From Arenibacter sp. ARW7G5Y1 (GTDB lineage: Bacteria; Bacteroidota; Bacteroidia; Flavobacteriales; Flavobacteriaceae), in contig NZ_QJJZ01000003.1 of assembly GCF_003201775.1 (NCBI RefSeq), positions 186,001-250,000 on the forward strand: DNA of 64,000 nucleotides. The letters are read 5' to 3'. The first letter of the stretch is position 1; each line of letters begins with the position of its first letter. Shown here one piece after another: positions 27,300-36,532 of this stretch. The position numbers were made by a program, and so were the translations under genes. The notes under the pieces were generated by a model. It saw only the letters and a list, made by a program, of their open reading frames with translations. It searched no databases and was not told the DNA's origin.

Positions 27300-27782
27300 T
27301 TACTCATTTAATGGGTACCATTGCACATCGGTCAATGCCTCTCTCCTACCCTTGCTCTTGGGAGGGTAGTTGGTGACCAAATAATTAATAATGACCTTTT
27401 CATTGGCCCCTAAATCCCATAAATTTTGGGTTTTTTGCATCCAGCGAATGGTCTCCGTCCATCGCTCTTCGTTCATTCTATTCTGTATGACCAATTGGGC
27501 GGAATGACAATTGGTACAATTATTTACCACTGTCATTAAACCCTCTCCTTCTTTTAATCCTGTCCTCAGGTGGATACCGTTTTCAATCTTATCCCAATCT
27601 TCATCCTCGGTGCTTGTTCCAATTACTTCAGAATTGGGTGTATCGCCTTTAAAAGAAAAGGCAGATGGGTCCAACATATAGGTAATCCCCAATATCCCTA
27701 TGAGTACAACCATGACGAAAGAAACCACTAAAACGCTATAAATGGACTTTACCTGCTTTCTAAAATTATCCTGTTTGTTCAT
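27300..27782 (-). CDS. membrane-anchored monohaem cytochrome c (SorB-like)
   Basis: A 160-residue protein with an N-terminal membrane helix (about residues 14-36) that anchors a periplasmic haem domain. The single haem-binding motif is CTNCH (C89, C92, H93); Met118 in WMQKTQNLWDL is the likely axial ligand. The ATG follows the stop of the molybdopterin oxidoreductase directly (TAA then ATG). That places it as the electron acceptor of the upstream enzyme, as SorB is for SorA in sulfite dehydrogenases. Confidence 0.85.
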   Translation of the reverse strand: MNKQDNFRKQVKSIYSVLVVSFVMVVLIGILGITYMLDPSAFSFKGDTPNSEVIGTSTEDEDWDKIENGIHLRTGLKEGEGLMTVVNNCTNCHSAQLVIQNRMNEERWTETIRWMQKTQNLWDLGANEKVIINYLVTNYPPKSKGRREALTDVQWYPLNE

Positions 27783-29003
27783 TTAACTTACTTTTACCGC
27801 AATCCTATGGCATGCATTGTTAAGGTATCCTTTGGGGTTCCATCCGGGCAATAACATGGGCTGACTTACCCCCCTTGAATCCGTAGCCCGCGCCCATACC
27901 TCGTAATAACCGGATTTAGGAAAACTTATACTCGCCTTAAAATGTTGCCAAGCCAATCGGTTTGCTGGTTTTTCCAAGGAGCATTCGGACCAGGTAGCGC
28001 CGAAGTCGATAGAATAGGATACTTTGGAAACTTCCAATTCCCCTGCCCAGGCATGGCCTCTAATATTAAGTTTCTTTCCCATAGGAATCATGGCTCCCGA
28101 TTTAGGATAGGTAATCAAGGATTTCACTGGCATGGATTCTATAATGCACATATCCTCATCCTTGACCTTTTCTCCAGGAGCAACAGGGTTACAGGGCACC
28201 TTATAAGAGGTTCCTGTCATTTTTTCCCCATCATGGACTATGTTGCGCACACTGATCCTATTTACCCATTTTCCGGAAGTAGATGCCGGCCATCCACCAC
28301 ATACCAAACGCAAGGGATACCCGTGTACCAAAGGAATATCCTCTCCGTTCATTTTAAAGGCCAACAAGGTTTCGTCCATCATAGCCTTGGCAATAGGAAC
28401 CCCTCTGGAAATAGGCTCTTTGCTTGGGTCCCTACTTAAGTGTTGGTCTGCAGCATGATAGCCAATGTACACGGCATTGTCCTTGATTCCAACCTCTTTA
28501 AGGACATCTTTTAGGCGAACCCCTGTCCAGTTGGCACAACCTACGGCCCCAATGGTCCATTGGTTTCCCTTGGCGGGTGGATCGAATTCGCTCCTACCAT
28601 TGCCGCCACATTCTACGGTAAGTTGATAGGTATGGTGGGGAAATTTTGTTTTTAGCTCTTCCAAGGTGAAAGTTTTCGCCTCCATTACGGATTCACCATC
28701 AAATGTTATGGTCCACTCCTGTACATTGATGTTTTCGGGAACCAGTCCATTGTTTCGGATAAACATATATTTGTTTGGTGTTACCCTGTCGTCCAATAAA
28801 TGGGCCACTGCTTCCATGTTCCATGGTTTGCTGTTCAGGACCACCATTTCCTTATCTTTGTTGAACATTTGAAATGGATCAGGATCCTGAAGCCCCAAAA
28901 GTGTATAATTTTCAGGAATTTTAGCACCATAAACAATATCCAATCCCAGGATTCCTGCCAAAGAACCTAAGCTGGTTTTTTTGACAAAATTTCTTCTTTT
29001 CAT
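27783..29003 (-). CDS. periplasmic molybdopterin oxidoreductase, sulfite dehydrogenase-like (SorA/SoxC type)
   Basis: A 406-residue molybdoenzyme of the sulfite oxidase family. The twin-arginine signal KRRNFVKKTS at the N-terminus shows folded export. The Mo-coordinating Cys is C132 in TVECGGNGR, followed by WTIGAVGCANWTGVRLKDVL and YPLRLVCGGWPAS, and the C-terminal dimerisation domain starts near 290 (SGAMIPMGKKLNIRGHAWAG). It probably oxidises sulfite to sulfate and passes electrons to the adjacent cytochrome c. No cytochrome b5 domain is fused. Sulfite as substrate is inferred from the family and the pairing. Confidence 0.88.
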   Translation of the reverse strand: MKRRNFVKKTSLGSLAGILGLDIVYGAKIPENYTLLGLQDPDPFQMFNKDKEMVVLNSKPWNMEAVAHLLDDRVTPNKYMFIRNNGLVPENINVQEWTITFDGESVMEAKTFTLEELKTKFPHHTYQLTVECGGNGRSEFDPPAKGNQWTIGAVGCANWTGVRLKDVLKEVGIKDNAVYIGYHAADQHLSRDPSKEPISRGVPIAKAMMDETLLAFKMNGEDIPLVHGYPLRLVCGGWPASTSGKWVNRISVRNIVHDGEKMTGTSYKVPCNPVAPGEKVKDEDMCIIESMPVKSLITYPKSGAMIPMGKKLNIRGHAWAGELEVSKVSYSIDFGATWSECSLEKPANRLAWQHFKASISFPKSGYYEVWARATDSRGVSQPMLLPGWNPKGYLNNACHRIAVKVS

Positions 29004-29120
29004 TTACTTGATATTAAAATACCAGATAAATCTAAGAAAGTTATCGGAAAATTGGGGTAACATTGGTTACTTAATAATTTTATATGGATTTGTTTGGTTC
29101 TAAAAAAAATGAATGCCAAT

Positions 29121-29414
29121 TTACTTGGCCGAAATAATTTTTTCTTTTCTAAAGGACTTAAAAACATAAGTATAAAGCCACATGATGGTAAAGGTGGGAA
29201 CAATGTCCAAACCAGGTAACATTTCTTCAATAAAGGTTATTGCCCCGGCAGTCCGTCCAATCTTGCCCTTGTATAATCTGGTCATTAGCCAGCCGGCCAA
29301 GGGAGCCCAGATAACATCTGAAAATTCGCCGATACCGGGAATAACGAAGGAAAGCATTCCTATTCCGTCAAAAAGCAATCCCAATAATAGATTTCTTAAT
29401 TTATGGTCTTTCAA
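29121..29414 (-). CDS. small integral membrane protein, unknown
   Basis: A 97-residue protein with two or three hydrophobic segments (about residues 8-28, 32-46 and 68-87) joined by a basic loop RLYKGKIGR. The second helix region contains Gly-Pro turns (FVIPGIGEFSD). The start is TTG at 29414, because no ATG lies in frame upstream and the first internal Met would remove the first helix. It lies between SorA and folE on the same strand with spacers of about 70-120 bp. Function unknown. Confidence 0.65.
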   Translation of the reverse strand: MKDHKLRNLLLGLLFDGIGMLSFVIPGIGEFSDVIWAPLAGWLMTRLYKGKIGRTAGAITFIEEMLPGLDIVPTFTIMWLYTYVFKSFRKEKIISAK

Positions 29415-29486
29415 TGTAGTTATTTTTACATATTGATTTACAGCTGCTTTAAAGCAAATAAAGTGCCAAAGTATTGAACAAGCGAT

Positions 29487-30086
29487 TTAAGATAATTTTG
29501 AACTTATTAATTTTAAGAATTCGTTCCTTGTTTCTATTTTCTCAAATTGTCCCCTAAAACCCGAGGTGGTGGTTACCGAATTTTGTTTTTGTACTCCCCG
29601 CATCATCATACACATATGCGAGGCTTCTATGACCACGGCAACACCTTGTGGCTTTAAAGTATTGTTAAGGCATTCCAGGATATCATTGGTCAATCGTTCC
29701 TGTACTTGTAATCTTCTTGCAAAAACATCTACTACCCTCGGTATTTTGCTAAGGCCAACTATATGGCCGTTGGGAATATATGCTATATGGGCCTTGCCAA
29801 AAAAGGGCAGCATATGGTGCTCGCACAAAGAATACACTTCAATATCCTTAATGATGACCATTTCATCGTAAGATTCCTTAAACATGGCACCTTTCAGGAT
29901 TTCTACAGCATCCTGCTTATAGCCTTGGGTTAAAAAAAGCATGGCCTTTGCGGCTCTCTCCGGAGTTTTTATGAGTCCGTCCCTGTTCAGGTCCTCCCCT
30001 ATTTCATTGATAATAGACGAGTATCTGGATCTGACCTCATCGGTAATTTCCAGATTGTATTCTTCCAAATTTCTATATTGTCTCAT
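29487..30086 (-). CDS. folE: GTP cyclohydrolase I
   Basis: Makes 7,8-dihydroneopterin triphosphate from GTP, the entry to folate and tetrahydrobiopterin. The 199-residue protein has the zinc ligands in [13 protein letters not shown] (Cys and His near residues 86-89) and the later Cys in [10 protein letters not shown] near 157-166. [19 protein letters not shown] is also present. Length and order are canonical for FolE type 1A. It is monocistronic or first before the small membrane protein. Confidence 0.96.
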   Translation of the reverse strand: MRQYRNLEEYNLEITDEVRSRYSSIINEIGEDLNRDGLIKTPERAAKAMLFLTQGYKQDAVEILKGAMFKESYDEMVIIKDIEVYSLCEHHMLPFFGKAHIAYIPNGHIVGLSKIPRVVDVFARRLQVQERLTNDILECLNNTLKPQGVAVVIEASHMCMMMRGVQKQNSVTTTSGFRGQFEKIETRNEFLKLISSKLS

Positions 30087-30294
30087 AAAAGGCTTGTCCT
30101 ATAATTTATCATTTTGTAGCTCCCACAATATAATCATTACCTTATTATTATAAAAAGAATATCCAATTAGAATTTATTCGCATTGTTTCTGCTATAATCA
30201 GCTGTTATAAATGTGTATAATAAAAGGCCAACTAGAGAATAAGTATTTTGTATTCTTCTTCTTAATGTTTACTTTCAACCCATAATTTAGAAAC

Positions 30295-30957
30295 ATGATA
30301 AAGGCCACAAATATTAATAAATTTTACGGTAACCTACAGGTGCTCAAGGGGGTGGATTTGCACATAAAAAAGGGAGAAGTGGTGTCTATTGTAGGTCCCT
30401 CTGGAGCCGGAAAGACCACTCTTTTACAAATACTGGGCACTTTGGATACCCTAAGCAATAAGAAAGACAGTACCCTTTTGATCAATGATGAGGACGTAAC
30501 TAAATTATCGGATAAGGCTATGGCCAAATTCCGAAATAGCCATATTGGTTTTATTTTTCAATTTCATCAGTTGTTACCGGAATTTACAGCCTTGGAAAAT
30601 GTTTGTATCCCCGCTTTTATTAAAGGAACAAAAAAGGAAAAAGCGGAAACACGGGCTGCAGAACTTTTGGAGTTCTTGGGACTTTCCCACAGGTTGCAGC
30701 ACAAGCCCAATGAACTTTCTGGGGGGGAACAACAGCGGGTAGCGGTGGCAAGGGCCTTGGTGAATAGCCCTTCGGTTATTTTTGCGGATGAACCCAGTGG
30801 CAATTTGGATTCTGAAAGTGCCGATAATCTTCATAAATTGTTCTTCGATCTGAGGGATGCCTTTGGGCAAACTTTTGTCATTGTAACCCATAATGAAGAA
30901 CTTGCCAATATGGCCGACAGAAAGCTGACCATGGTAGACGGTGCCATTACCCTATGA
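30295..30957 (+). CDS. lolD: ABC transporter ATP-binding protein, LolD-like
   Basis: ATPase of 220 residues. Walker A is GPSGAGKTT (near 34-42), the Q-loop is [12 protein letters not shown], the signature [15 protein letters not shown] and Walker [13 protein letters not shown]. The [16 protein letters not shown] stretch is typical of the MacB/LolD group that powers lipoprotein release or mechanotransmission. The partner permease is not adjacent; the next gene is a CPBP protease overlapping by four bases (ATGA). LolD is the best family guess, not a proven function. Confidence 0.88.
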   Translation: MIKATNINKFYGNLQVLKGVDLHIKKGEVVSIVGPSGAGKTTLLQILGTLDTLSNKKDSTLLINDEDVTKLSDKAMAKFRNSHIGFIFQFHQLLPEFTALENVCIPAFIKGTKKEKAETRAAELLEFLGLSHRLQHKPNELSGGEQQRVAVARALVNSPSVIFADEPSGNLDSESADNLHKLFFDLRDAFGQTFVIVTHNEELANMADRKLTMVDGAITL

Positions 30958-31517
30958 AAATATTGGTCAGGGTCTGGAATTTTATAAAAGCGCCTGCATA
31001 TATTCGCTTGGACCATACCTCCAATTCGTTGAAGTTAAAAATTGTTTTGGCCCTTCTGCAATGGGGTATTGTAATGGGTGTCACTATAGGCATGTTTAAT
31101 CAATGGTTGATGGGGCTATTGAAAATTGATCTTGGCGAGCATGCCATTGAAACATTTCTAGCCAAATATTCCGTTATTTCGTTGTTTTTTATGGCTGTAA
31201 TTCTTGCCCCTATTGTTGAGGAAACGCTTTTTAGGGGTCCGTTGATTTGGTTCAGGAATACGAAGTATTTCAAATTTGGGATATATGCATCGGTTTTATT
31301 ATTTGCGGCCGTGCATTTGACCAATTTTGAAATGTCTCGGCAAGTATATTATATTGCACCATTATTAGTGGCACCTCAATTGATCTTAGGTGTATTTTTG
31401 GGCTATGTTCGAGTTAAAATGGGGCTACAGTGGTCTATCTGTCTGCATGCCATGTATAATGGTGTGCTAATTACGCCCATGCTTCTTTATAAATTTTTAA
31501 ATCTCCCTTTGGAATGA
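30954..31517 (+). CDS. CPBP family intramembrane metalloprotease
   Basis: A 187-residue polytopic protein of the CAAX-protease/bacteriocin-processing (Abi) family. The motifs are [13 protein letters not shown] (EExxxR, near residues 85-97), [10 protein letters not shown] (near 121-130) and HAMYNGVL with the last histidine (near 166-173). About five hydrophobic segments. It overlaps lolD by ATGA and the next gene by ATGA, so translation is coupled in a three-gene operon. The substrate is unknown. Confidence 0.87.
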   Translation: MKILVRVWNFIKAPAYIRLDHTSNSLKLKIVLALLQWGIVMGVTIGMFNQWLMGLLKIDLGEHAIETFLAKYSVISLFFMAVILAPIVEETLFRGPLIWFRNTKYFKFGIYASVLLFAAVHLTNFEMSRQVYYIAPLLVAPQLILGVFLGYVRVKMGLQWSICLHAMYNGVLITPMLLYKFLNLPLE

Positions 31518-32278
31518 CGCAGGAAGAACTAAAAGAATTTTTGGATACCAAGGTAGAACAATACAATCGCCCGGATTTTTTATCCACAGACCCCCTCCGG
31601 ATTCCGCATAGATTTACAAAAAAGGAGGATATTGAGATCAGTGGGTTTTTAACCGCCACCATTGCCTGGGGCAATAGAAAAAGCATCATTAACAATTCGG
31701 AACGAATGATGGAATTGATGGATAATTCCCCTTTCGACTTTATTATGAACCACCAAGTGGCGGATTTGGACAAATTTAAAGGGTTTGTTCATCGGACCTT
31801 TAATGGGGAGGATCTTGCATATTTCATCCGTAGTTTAAACAATATTTATACAAATCGTGGGGGATTGGAAAATACATTCGCCTTAAAAGGGGATGTAACC
31901 ACACTGCAAATGTCGATCTCTCGGTTCAAGACCACTTTCTTTGAACTGGACCACTTGCCCAGAACCACAAAACATGTGTCCGATCCCCAAAAGGGATCTG
32001 CCGCTAAACGAATCAACATGTTCTTAAGGTGGATGGTACGAAATAATAGCAGTGGAGTGGATTTTGGTATATGGAATAAAATTAAACCTTCCCAACTCTC
32101 ATGCCCTTTGGATGTTCATACCGGTAATGTTGCCCGTAAACTGGGTCTCATCCAGCGCAAACAGAACGACGGTAGGGCCTTGGCAGAATTAGATGCGAAC
32201 CTCAGAAAAATGGACCCCCATGACCCTGTAAAGTATGATTTCGCTTTATTTGGCTTGGGGGTGTTTGAAAATTTTTAA
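31514..32278 (+). CDS. TIGR02757 (DUF2400) family protein
   Basis: A soluble 254-residue protein. It has the sequence style of the TIGR02757 family: IPHRFTKKEDIEISGFLTA near the N-terminus, GNRKSIINNSERMMELMD, FVHRTFNGEDL and a C-terminal PLDVHTGNVARKLGL then DPVKYDFALFGLGV, which resembles helix-hairpin-helix DNA glycosylase folds (DPHDPVKYDF at the Asp position). A role in DNA repair is a guess. It is third in the lolD-CPBP operon, overlapping by four bases. Confidence 0.85.
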   Translation: MTQEELKEFLDTKVEQYNRPDFLSTDPLRIPHRFTKKEDIEISGFLTATIAWGNRKSIINNSERMMELMDNSPFDFIMNHQVADLDKFKGFVHRTFNGEDLAYFIRSLNNIYTNRGGLENTFALKGDVTTLQMSISRFKTTFFELDHLPRTTKHVSDPQKGSAAKRINMFLRWMVRNNSSGVDFGIWNKIKPSQLSCPLDVHTGNVARKLGLIQRKQNDGRALAELDANLRKMDPHDPVKYDFALFGLGVFENF

Positions 32279-32341
32279 GGGGTAGTCTTCTTTTTCTGAC
32301 CAGGTGCCGGGTTTGCCTTTTGCAGGTATTGGACCCTTGTA

Positions 32342-34153
32342 TTAATTATCGTGATCAGTAAGCGACTCCAATATTTCCATTTCACTGTGTTTTTTGGAAA
32401 AGTTCATAGCACATTCAATTAGTGCCAAATGCGAATAGGCCTGCGGAAAGTTGCCCAATAACCTTTTAGTCTTAAAATCTATATCCTCACTGAACAGACC
32501 TAAATGGTTGCTGTAGCTCAGTAATTGATCAAAGTGTTTCATGGCCTTTTGTTCGTGACCTATTTTAAATAGACTATTTATAAACCAAAAGGTACAAATG
32601 GTGAAGGATGAGGAGGGCAGTCCAAAATCATCTTCATTTTTATATCGATACAGTAGTCCATCATTGCACAGCTCTTTTTCAATGGCCAGTACCGTACTCA
32701 CATATTTTGGGTCTTTGGGGTCTATAAATCCGTAGGATTCCATCAGTAAGACAGAGGCATCCAAATGCGGTGAACCATAAGATTGGGTAAATGCCTGTTT
32801 TTCTTCATTCCAAGCGTGGCTATGAATATCCTCTCGAATTTCCTTTTCCAAAGTTCGCCATTTATCCAACTTTCTCTGCTTCCCAAATAGTTCGGCCACT
32901 TTAATGGCCCTGTCAATAGCCGTCCAACAGAGCACTTTTGAAAACGTAAAATGCCTATCCTCGGTACGAAATTCCCATATCCCTTTATCGGCTTCCTGCC
33001 AATGCTTATTTACGATCCATACGATTCCCTTTGTAATTCCCCAAAGCTCTTCCCCATTCTCTATTTCCGTATTAAATTTTTCCAATTGCGTATATATAAC
33101 ATCCATTAGGATACCGTATATATCATTCTGTCGCTGCTTGTAGGCCGCATTTCCTATTCTTACCGGTTTGGAGCCCATGTAACCTTTTAAATGGTCCAAG
33201 GTTTCTTCCGTTAATATTTTTTCCTTGTTGATGCCATACATAATTTGCAACTTCTCATCCTTGTCTGGAATGAGGTCAATGATAAATTGCAAATACCGTT
33301 TTGCTATATTCTTATGACCCAATTGGCCTACAACCTTTATTACCATAGAGGCATCCCTGATCCAACAAAAGCGATAGTCCCAATTTCTAACCTCACCTAT
33401 GGTTTCCGGAAGTGAGGTGGTAGCGGCGGCCAGTACGGCCCCCGACTTGTCATAGCTCAACATCTTTAAAGTTAGGGCACTTCTTTTTATCTCAGCGTCG
33501 TACTTCTTATAAGTAGGGGTCTTGCTGGACCAATTTAACCAATAGACTTTGGTGCGCTCCAATTCTAAATATACCCTGTCCAGGCTTGGTTCCAATATCT
33601 TTTCATTGTATCCCAACAGAAAATAGCCATCGCCTTGCAGCACAATATCCCGTTGGTACATAACACTTTCCTTATCAAAGGAAGTGTAAAGAAAAAAAGT
33701 GTCGAACTTCACCTCATGGGTCAAACTGGCAATGAAGTTTTTTTTCACATAGGTATTGGTTTTCCCCATGGCATATTCCAATTTAGGATTGTACAATACC
33801 CTGAACACCGGCCTGCCCGAAATAAGCTTTATATATCGTATAATTTCCGGTGGTGCATTGTAATCCCCATTTTGCTTGTAATATCGAGGCATAAAATCCT
33901 GAACTTCAAAACTATTCTTACCATCGGAAAAGGTTGTGACCAAAATAGCCGTCAAAGGAATGTACTTTTGATGAATGGTATAGTTGTCATCCACTAAGAT
34001 TTCAAAACTACCGCCTATTTTATCGTCAAGAATTTTTGCAAATATGGAGGAGGAATCAAATTCTGGCAAACAACACCAATCCAATGAGCCTTTCTTAGAA
34101 ATCAAAGCAGCACTTCTACAATTTCCTATAATTCCATAGTCTAAATTATCCAT
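32342..34153 (-). CDS. glycoside hydrolase family 15 protein (glucoamylase/trehalase-like)
   Basis: A 603-residue cytoplasmic protein. The N-domain starts YGIIGNCRSAALISKKGSLD, the catalytic (alpha/alpha)6 region includes VRNWDYRFCWIRDAS and KGIWEFRTEDRHFTFSK, which holds the general-acid Glu. The second catalytic Glu is expected in GLFSEDID near residue 558. It is divergent from the trehalose synthase/phosphatase gene, 103 bp away. Actinobacterial GH15 enzymes of this layout include trehalases, so I suspect trehalose as substrate, but glucoamylase-type activity cannot be excluded. Confidence 0.87.
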   Translation of the reverse strand: MDNLDYGIIGNCRSAALISKKGSLDWCCLPEFDSSSIFAKILDDKIGGSFEILVDDNYTIHQKYIPLTAILVTTFSDGKNSFEVQDFMPRYYKQNGDYNAPPEIIRYIKLISGRPVFRVLYNPKLEYAMGKTNTYVKKNFIASLTHEVKFDTFFLYTSFDKESVMYQRDIVLQGDGYFLLGYNEKILEPSLDRVYLELERTKVYWLNWSSKTPTYKKYDAEIKRSALTLKMLSYDKSGAVLAAATTSLPETIGEVRNWDYRFCWIRDASMVIKVVGQLGHKNIAKRYLQFIIDLIPDKDEKLQIMYGINKEKILTEETLDHLKGYMGSKPVRIGNAAYKQRQNDIYGILMDVIYTQLEKFNTEIENGEELWGITKGIVWIVNKHWQEADKGIWEFRTEDRHFTFSKVLCWTAIDRAIKVAELFGKQRKLDKWRTLEKEIREDIHSHAWNEEKQAFTQSYGSPHLDASVLLMESYGFIDPKDPKYVSTVLAIEKELCNDGLLYRYKNEDDFGLPSSSFTICTFWFINSLFKIGHEQKAMKHFDQLLSYSNHLGLFSEDIDFKTKRLLGNFPQAYSHLALIECAMNFSKKHSEMEILESLTDHDN

Positions 34154-34256
34154 ATTCCATTTTGTTCTTTAAATAACCTTAATTAGTAGGTTTTACACAT
34201 CATTTTACCGAAATTTAGGGAAATTAAATACGAATAACACTTAAAAATGTCAAATT

Positions 34257-36464
34257 ATGGCCAAAACTATCATAATCTCAAATAGACTGCCCGTACAATT
34301 ACAAATCGACAATGGAAACATCACTGCAATACCAAGTGTAGGCGGTTTGGCTACTGGTATGAAATCTGTTCATTCGGGAGGTGATAGCTTATGGATCGGA
34401 TGGAGCGGATTAACGGATGAGGAGATTCCGGACGGACTTGCCCCGGAAATAGACAAGGCATTGGCCAAGCACGGATCATCCAAGGTAAATCTAACTTCCG
34501 AGGAAGTGGATGGTTTTTATTATGGATTCAGCAACCGTACCATATGGCCGCTCTTTCATTATTTTTTGGAATATTCAGAGTTTGAGCTTGAAAGTTGGGA
34601 TACTTATAAATCCGTTAATCAAAAATTTGCGGATGCTATTTTGAAAGAAGCGGGGGACAACGATACTATTTGGGTACACGACTATCAGTTAATGCTGGTG
34701 CCTCAAATGGTTAGGGAAAAGCGCCCTAATATTTCCATTGGTTTCTTTTTGCATATTCCCTTTCCTTCCTATGAGATATTTAGAACCTTGCCCTGGCGTA
34801 AGGAAGTTTTAATGGGGCTTTTGGGATCTGATCTGATCGGTTTTCACACCTATGATTACGAACGTCATTTTTTAAGTTCTGTACGGAGGTTATTGGGGCT
34901 TGATGTTAGTTTTAATGATATCTATTTGGAAGATCGGGTCATTAAAGTAGATTCTTTTCCCATGGGAATTGATTATAAAAAATTTAGTGATGCCGCAAAA
35001 AAGCATGATGAAAACAAGACAGGTCAGCGATCCGAATTACAGCGCAGGCTGGATATGCACAAAGAATCGGACCCCGAAGCCAAGTTCTTTTTATCTATAG
35101 ACAGATTGGATTATTCCAAAGGGATAGCAAAAAGGCTTAATGCCTTTGAATACTTTTTAACCAAATACCCGCAGTACAAAGAAAAGGTGCGACTTATTGT
35201 CTTAGCGGTGCCATCGAGATCCAATGTTCCACAATATCAATTATTGAAAAAGGAAATAGACGAATTGGTAGGGAGGATCAATGGTGAATTTTCCACGGTA
35301 AGTTGGACTCCTATATGGTATTTTTACCGCTCCATGCCTTTTGAGAACCTGATTGATCTTTATACCTCCAGTGATATTGCCTGGCTAACACCAATAAGGG
35401 ACGGGATGAACCTTGTTGCCAAAGAATATATTGCTACAAGAACAGATAAAACTGGGGTCCTAATCTTGAGTGAAATGGCCGGTTCCGCCAATGAGATGAA
35501 CGAAGCCCTTTTAATAAACCCGAATAATTTTGAGGAAATTGCGGATACATTATATGAGGCTATCAATATGCCGGTAGAAGAGCAACAGGCCAGAAATGCC
35601 ATTCTGCAAAAAAGATTGGAAAGATATAACGTAGAAAAATGGGCCAATGATTTCATGACCTCTTTGCAAAACCAGAAACTGATAGACCATTCCTATAAGT
35701 CGCGCAGGTTGTCCAATGACATTTTGAAGGGGATAGTAAAGGATTATGGGAACGCAAAAAAAAGATTAATGTTCTTGGATTATGACGGCACTTTGGCAGG
35801 ATTTCAGGGCGATCCACAAAAGGCGAATCCCGATGAGGCATTATATGATTTACTAGATCGTATGTCCGCATTGGAAAACACGGATGTCTATTTAATCAGT
35901 GGCCGTGATAAGGATACTTTTACCAAATGGTTTTTGCCCAAGAAGTACAATATGATCGTGGAACATGGAGTGTGGATTTCCGAAAAAGGGGAAGCCTTCA
36001 GAATGTTGGAAAATGTTAAAAAAGATTGGATGGAAAAAATTAATCCAGTACTGGAATCCTTTGTGGATAGGACCCCAGGTAGTTTTATCGAGGAAAAAAA
36101 CTATTCTTTGGCCTGGCACTACCGTAAGACCGATCCAGACTTTGGGCAGAAACGCGCCACTGAACTCAATACGGTCCTTACAAGTTTAATAGCCAATGAC
36201 GATTTGAGTATTTTAAACGGAAATAAGGTCATAGAAATAAAGAGCAGCAATGTGAACAAAGGTAGGGCGGCCATGCGGGTATTCTCCCAAAAGGAATATG
36301 ATTTCGTATTTGCCATAGGCGATGATTGGACCGATGAATTTATGTTTCAGGAATTGCCGGAAAGCGCCATTACCGTAAAAGTGGGGCGACAAAAAACTCA
36401 AGCCAGGTACTACGTAGACAGTATTAAAAATGTCCGAGGATTACTGGAGCATTTTATCCGCTAG
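34257..36464 (+). CDS. bifunctional trehalose-6-phosphate synthase / trehalose-phosphatase
   Basis: Fused GT20 and HAD enzyme, 735 residues, making trehalose from UDP-glucose and glucose-6-phosphate in one polypeptide. The GT20 part (about 1-475) has SVGGLATGMKSV near 23-34, WVHDYQLMLVPQM and DGMNLVAKEYIA. The phosphatase part (about 500-735) has the HAD motif LDYDGTLAG with the nucleophile Asp, YLISGRDKDTF, and the Mg-binding GDDWTDEFMF near 684-693. Both active sites look intact. The divergent GH15 gene makes a synthesis/breakdown locus. The MFS gene follows after a hairpin. Confidence 0.94.
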   Translation: MAKTIIISNRLPVQLQIDNGNITAIPSVGGLATGMKSVHSGGDSLWIGWSGLTDEEIPDGLAPEIDKALAKHGSSKVNLTSEEVDGFYYGFSNRTIWPLFHYFLEYSEFELESWDTYKSVNQKFADAILKEAGDNDTIWVHDYQLMLVPQMVREKRPNISIGFFLHIPFPSYEIFRTLPWRKEVLMGLLGSDLIGFHTYDYERHFLSSVRRLLGLDVSFNDIYLEDRVIKVDSFPMGIDYKKFSDAAKKHDENKTGQRSELQRRLDMHKESDPEAKFFLSIDRLDYSKGIAKRLNAFEYFLTKYPQYKEKVRLIVLAVPSRSNVPQYQLLKKEIDELVGRINGEFSTVSWTPIWYFYRSMPFENLIDLYTSSDIAWLTPIRDGMNLVAKEYIATRTDKTGVLILSEMAGSANEMNEALLINPNNFEEIADTLYEAINMPVEEQQARNAILQKRLERYNVEKWANDFMTSLQNQKLIDHSYKSRRLSNDILKGIVKDYGNAKKRLMFLDYDGTLAGFQGDPQKANPDEALYDLLDRMSALENTDVYLISGRDKDTFTKWFLPKKYNMIVEHGVWISEKGEAFRMLENVKKDWMEKINPVLESFVDRTPGSFIEEKNYSLAWHYRKTDPDFGQKRATELNTVLTSLIANDDLSILNGNKVIEIKSSNVNKGRAAMRVFSQKEYDFVFAIGDDWTDEFMFQELPESAITVKVGRQKTQARYYVDSIKNVRGLLEHFIR

Positions 36465-36484
36465 GAACAGGGAGCATTCCTGTA

Positions 36485-36510
36485 AACAGCGGTTGGTTAT
36501 TACCGCTGTT
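36485..36510 (+). terminator. hairpin after the trehalose gene
   Basis: AACAGCGGT-tggttatt-ACCGCTGTT: a 9-bp perfect stem 20 bp after the stop. The T-run is poor (CTTTGATC), so it may be a weak terminator or an mRNA 3' end. Confidence 0.45.
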
Positions 36511-36532
36511 CTTTGATCATATTTGCTAGTGC

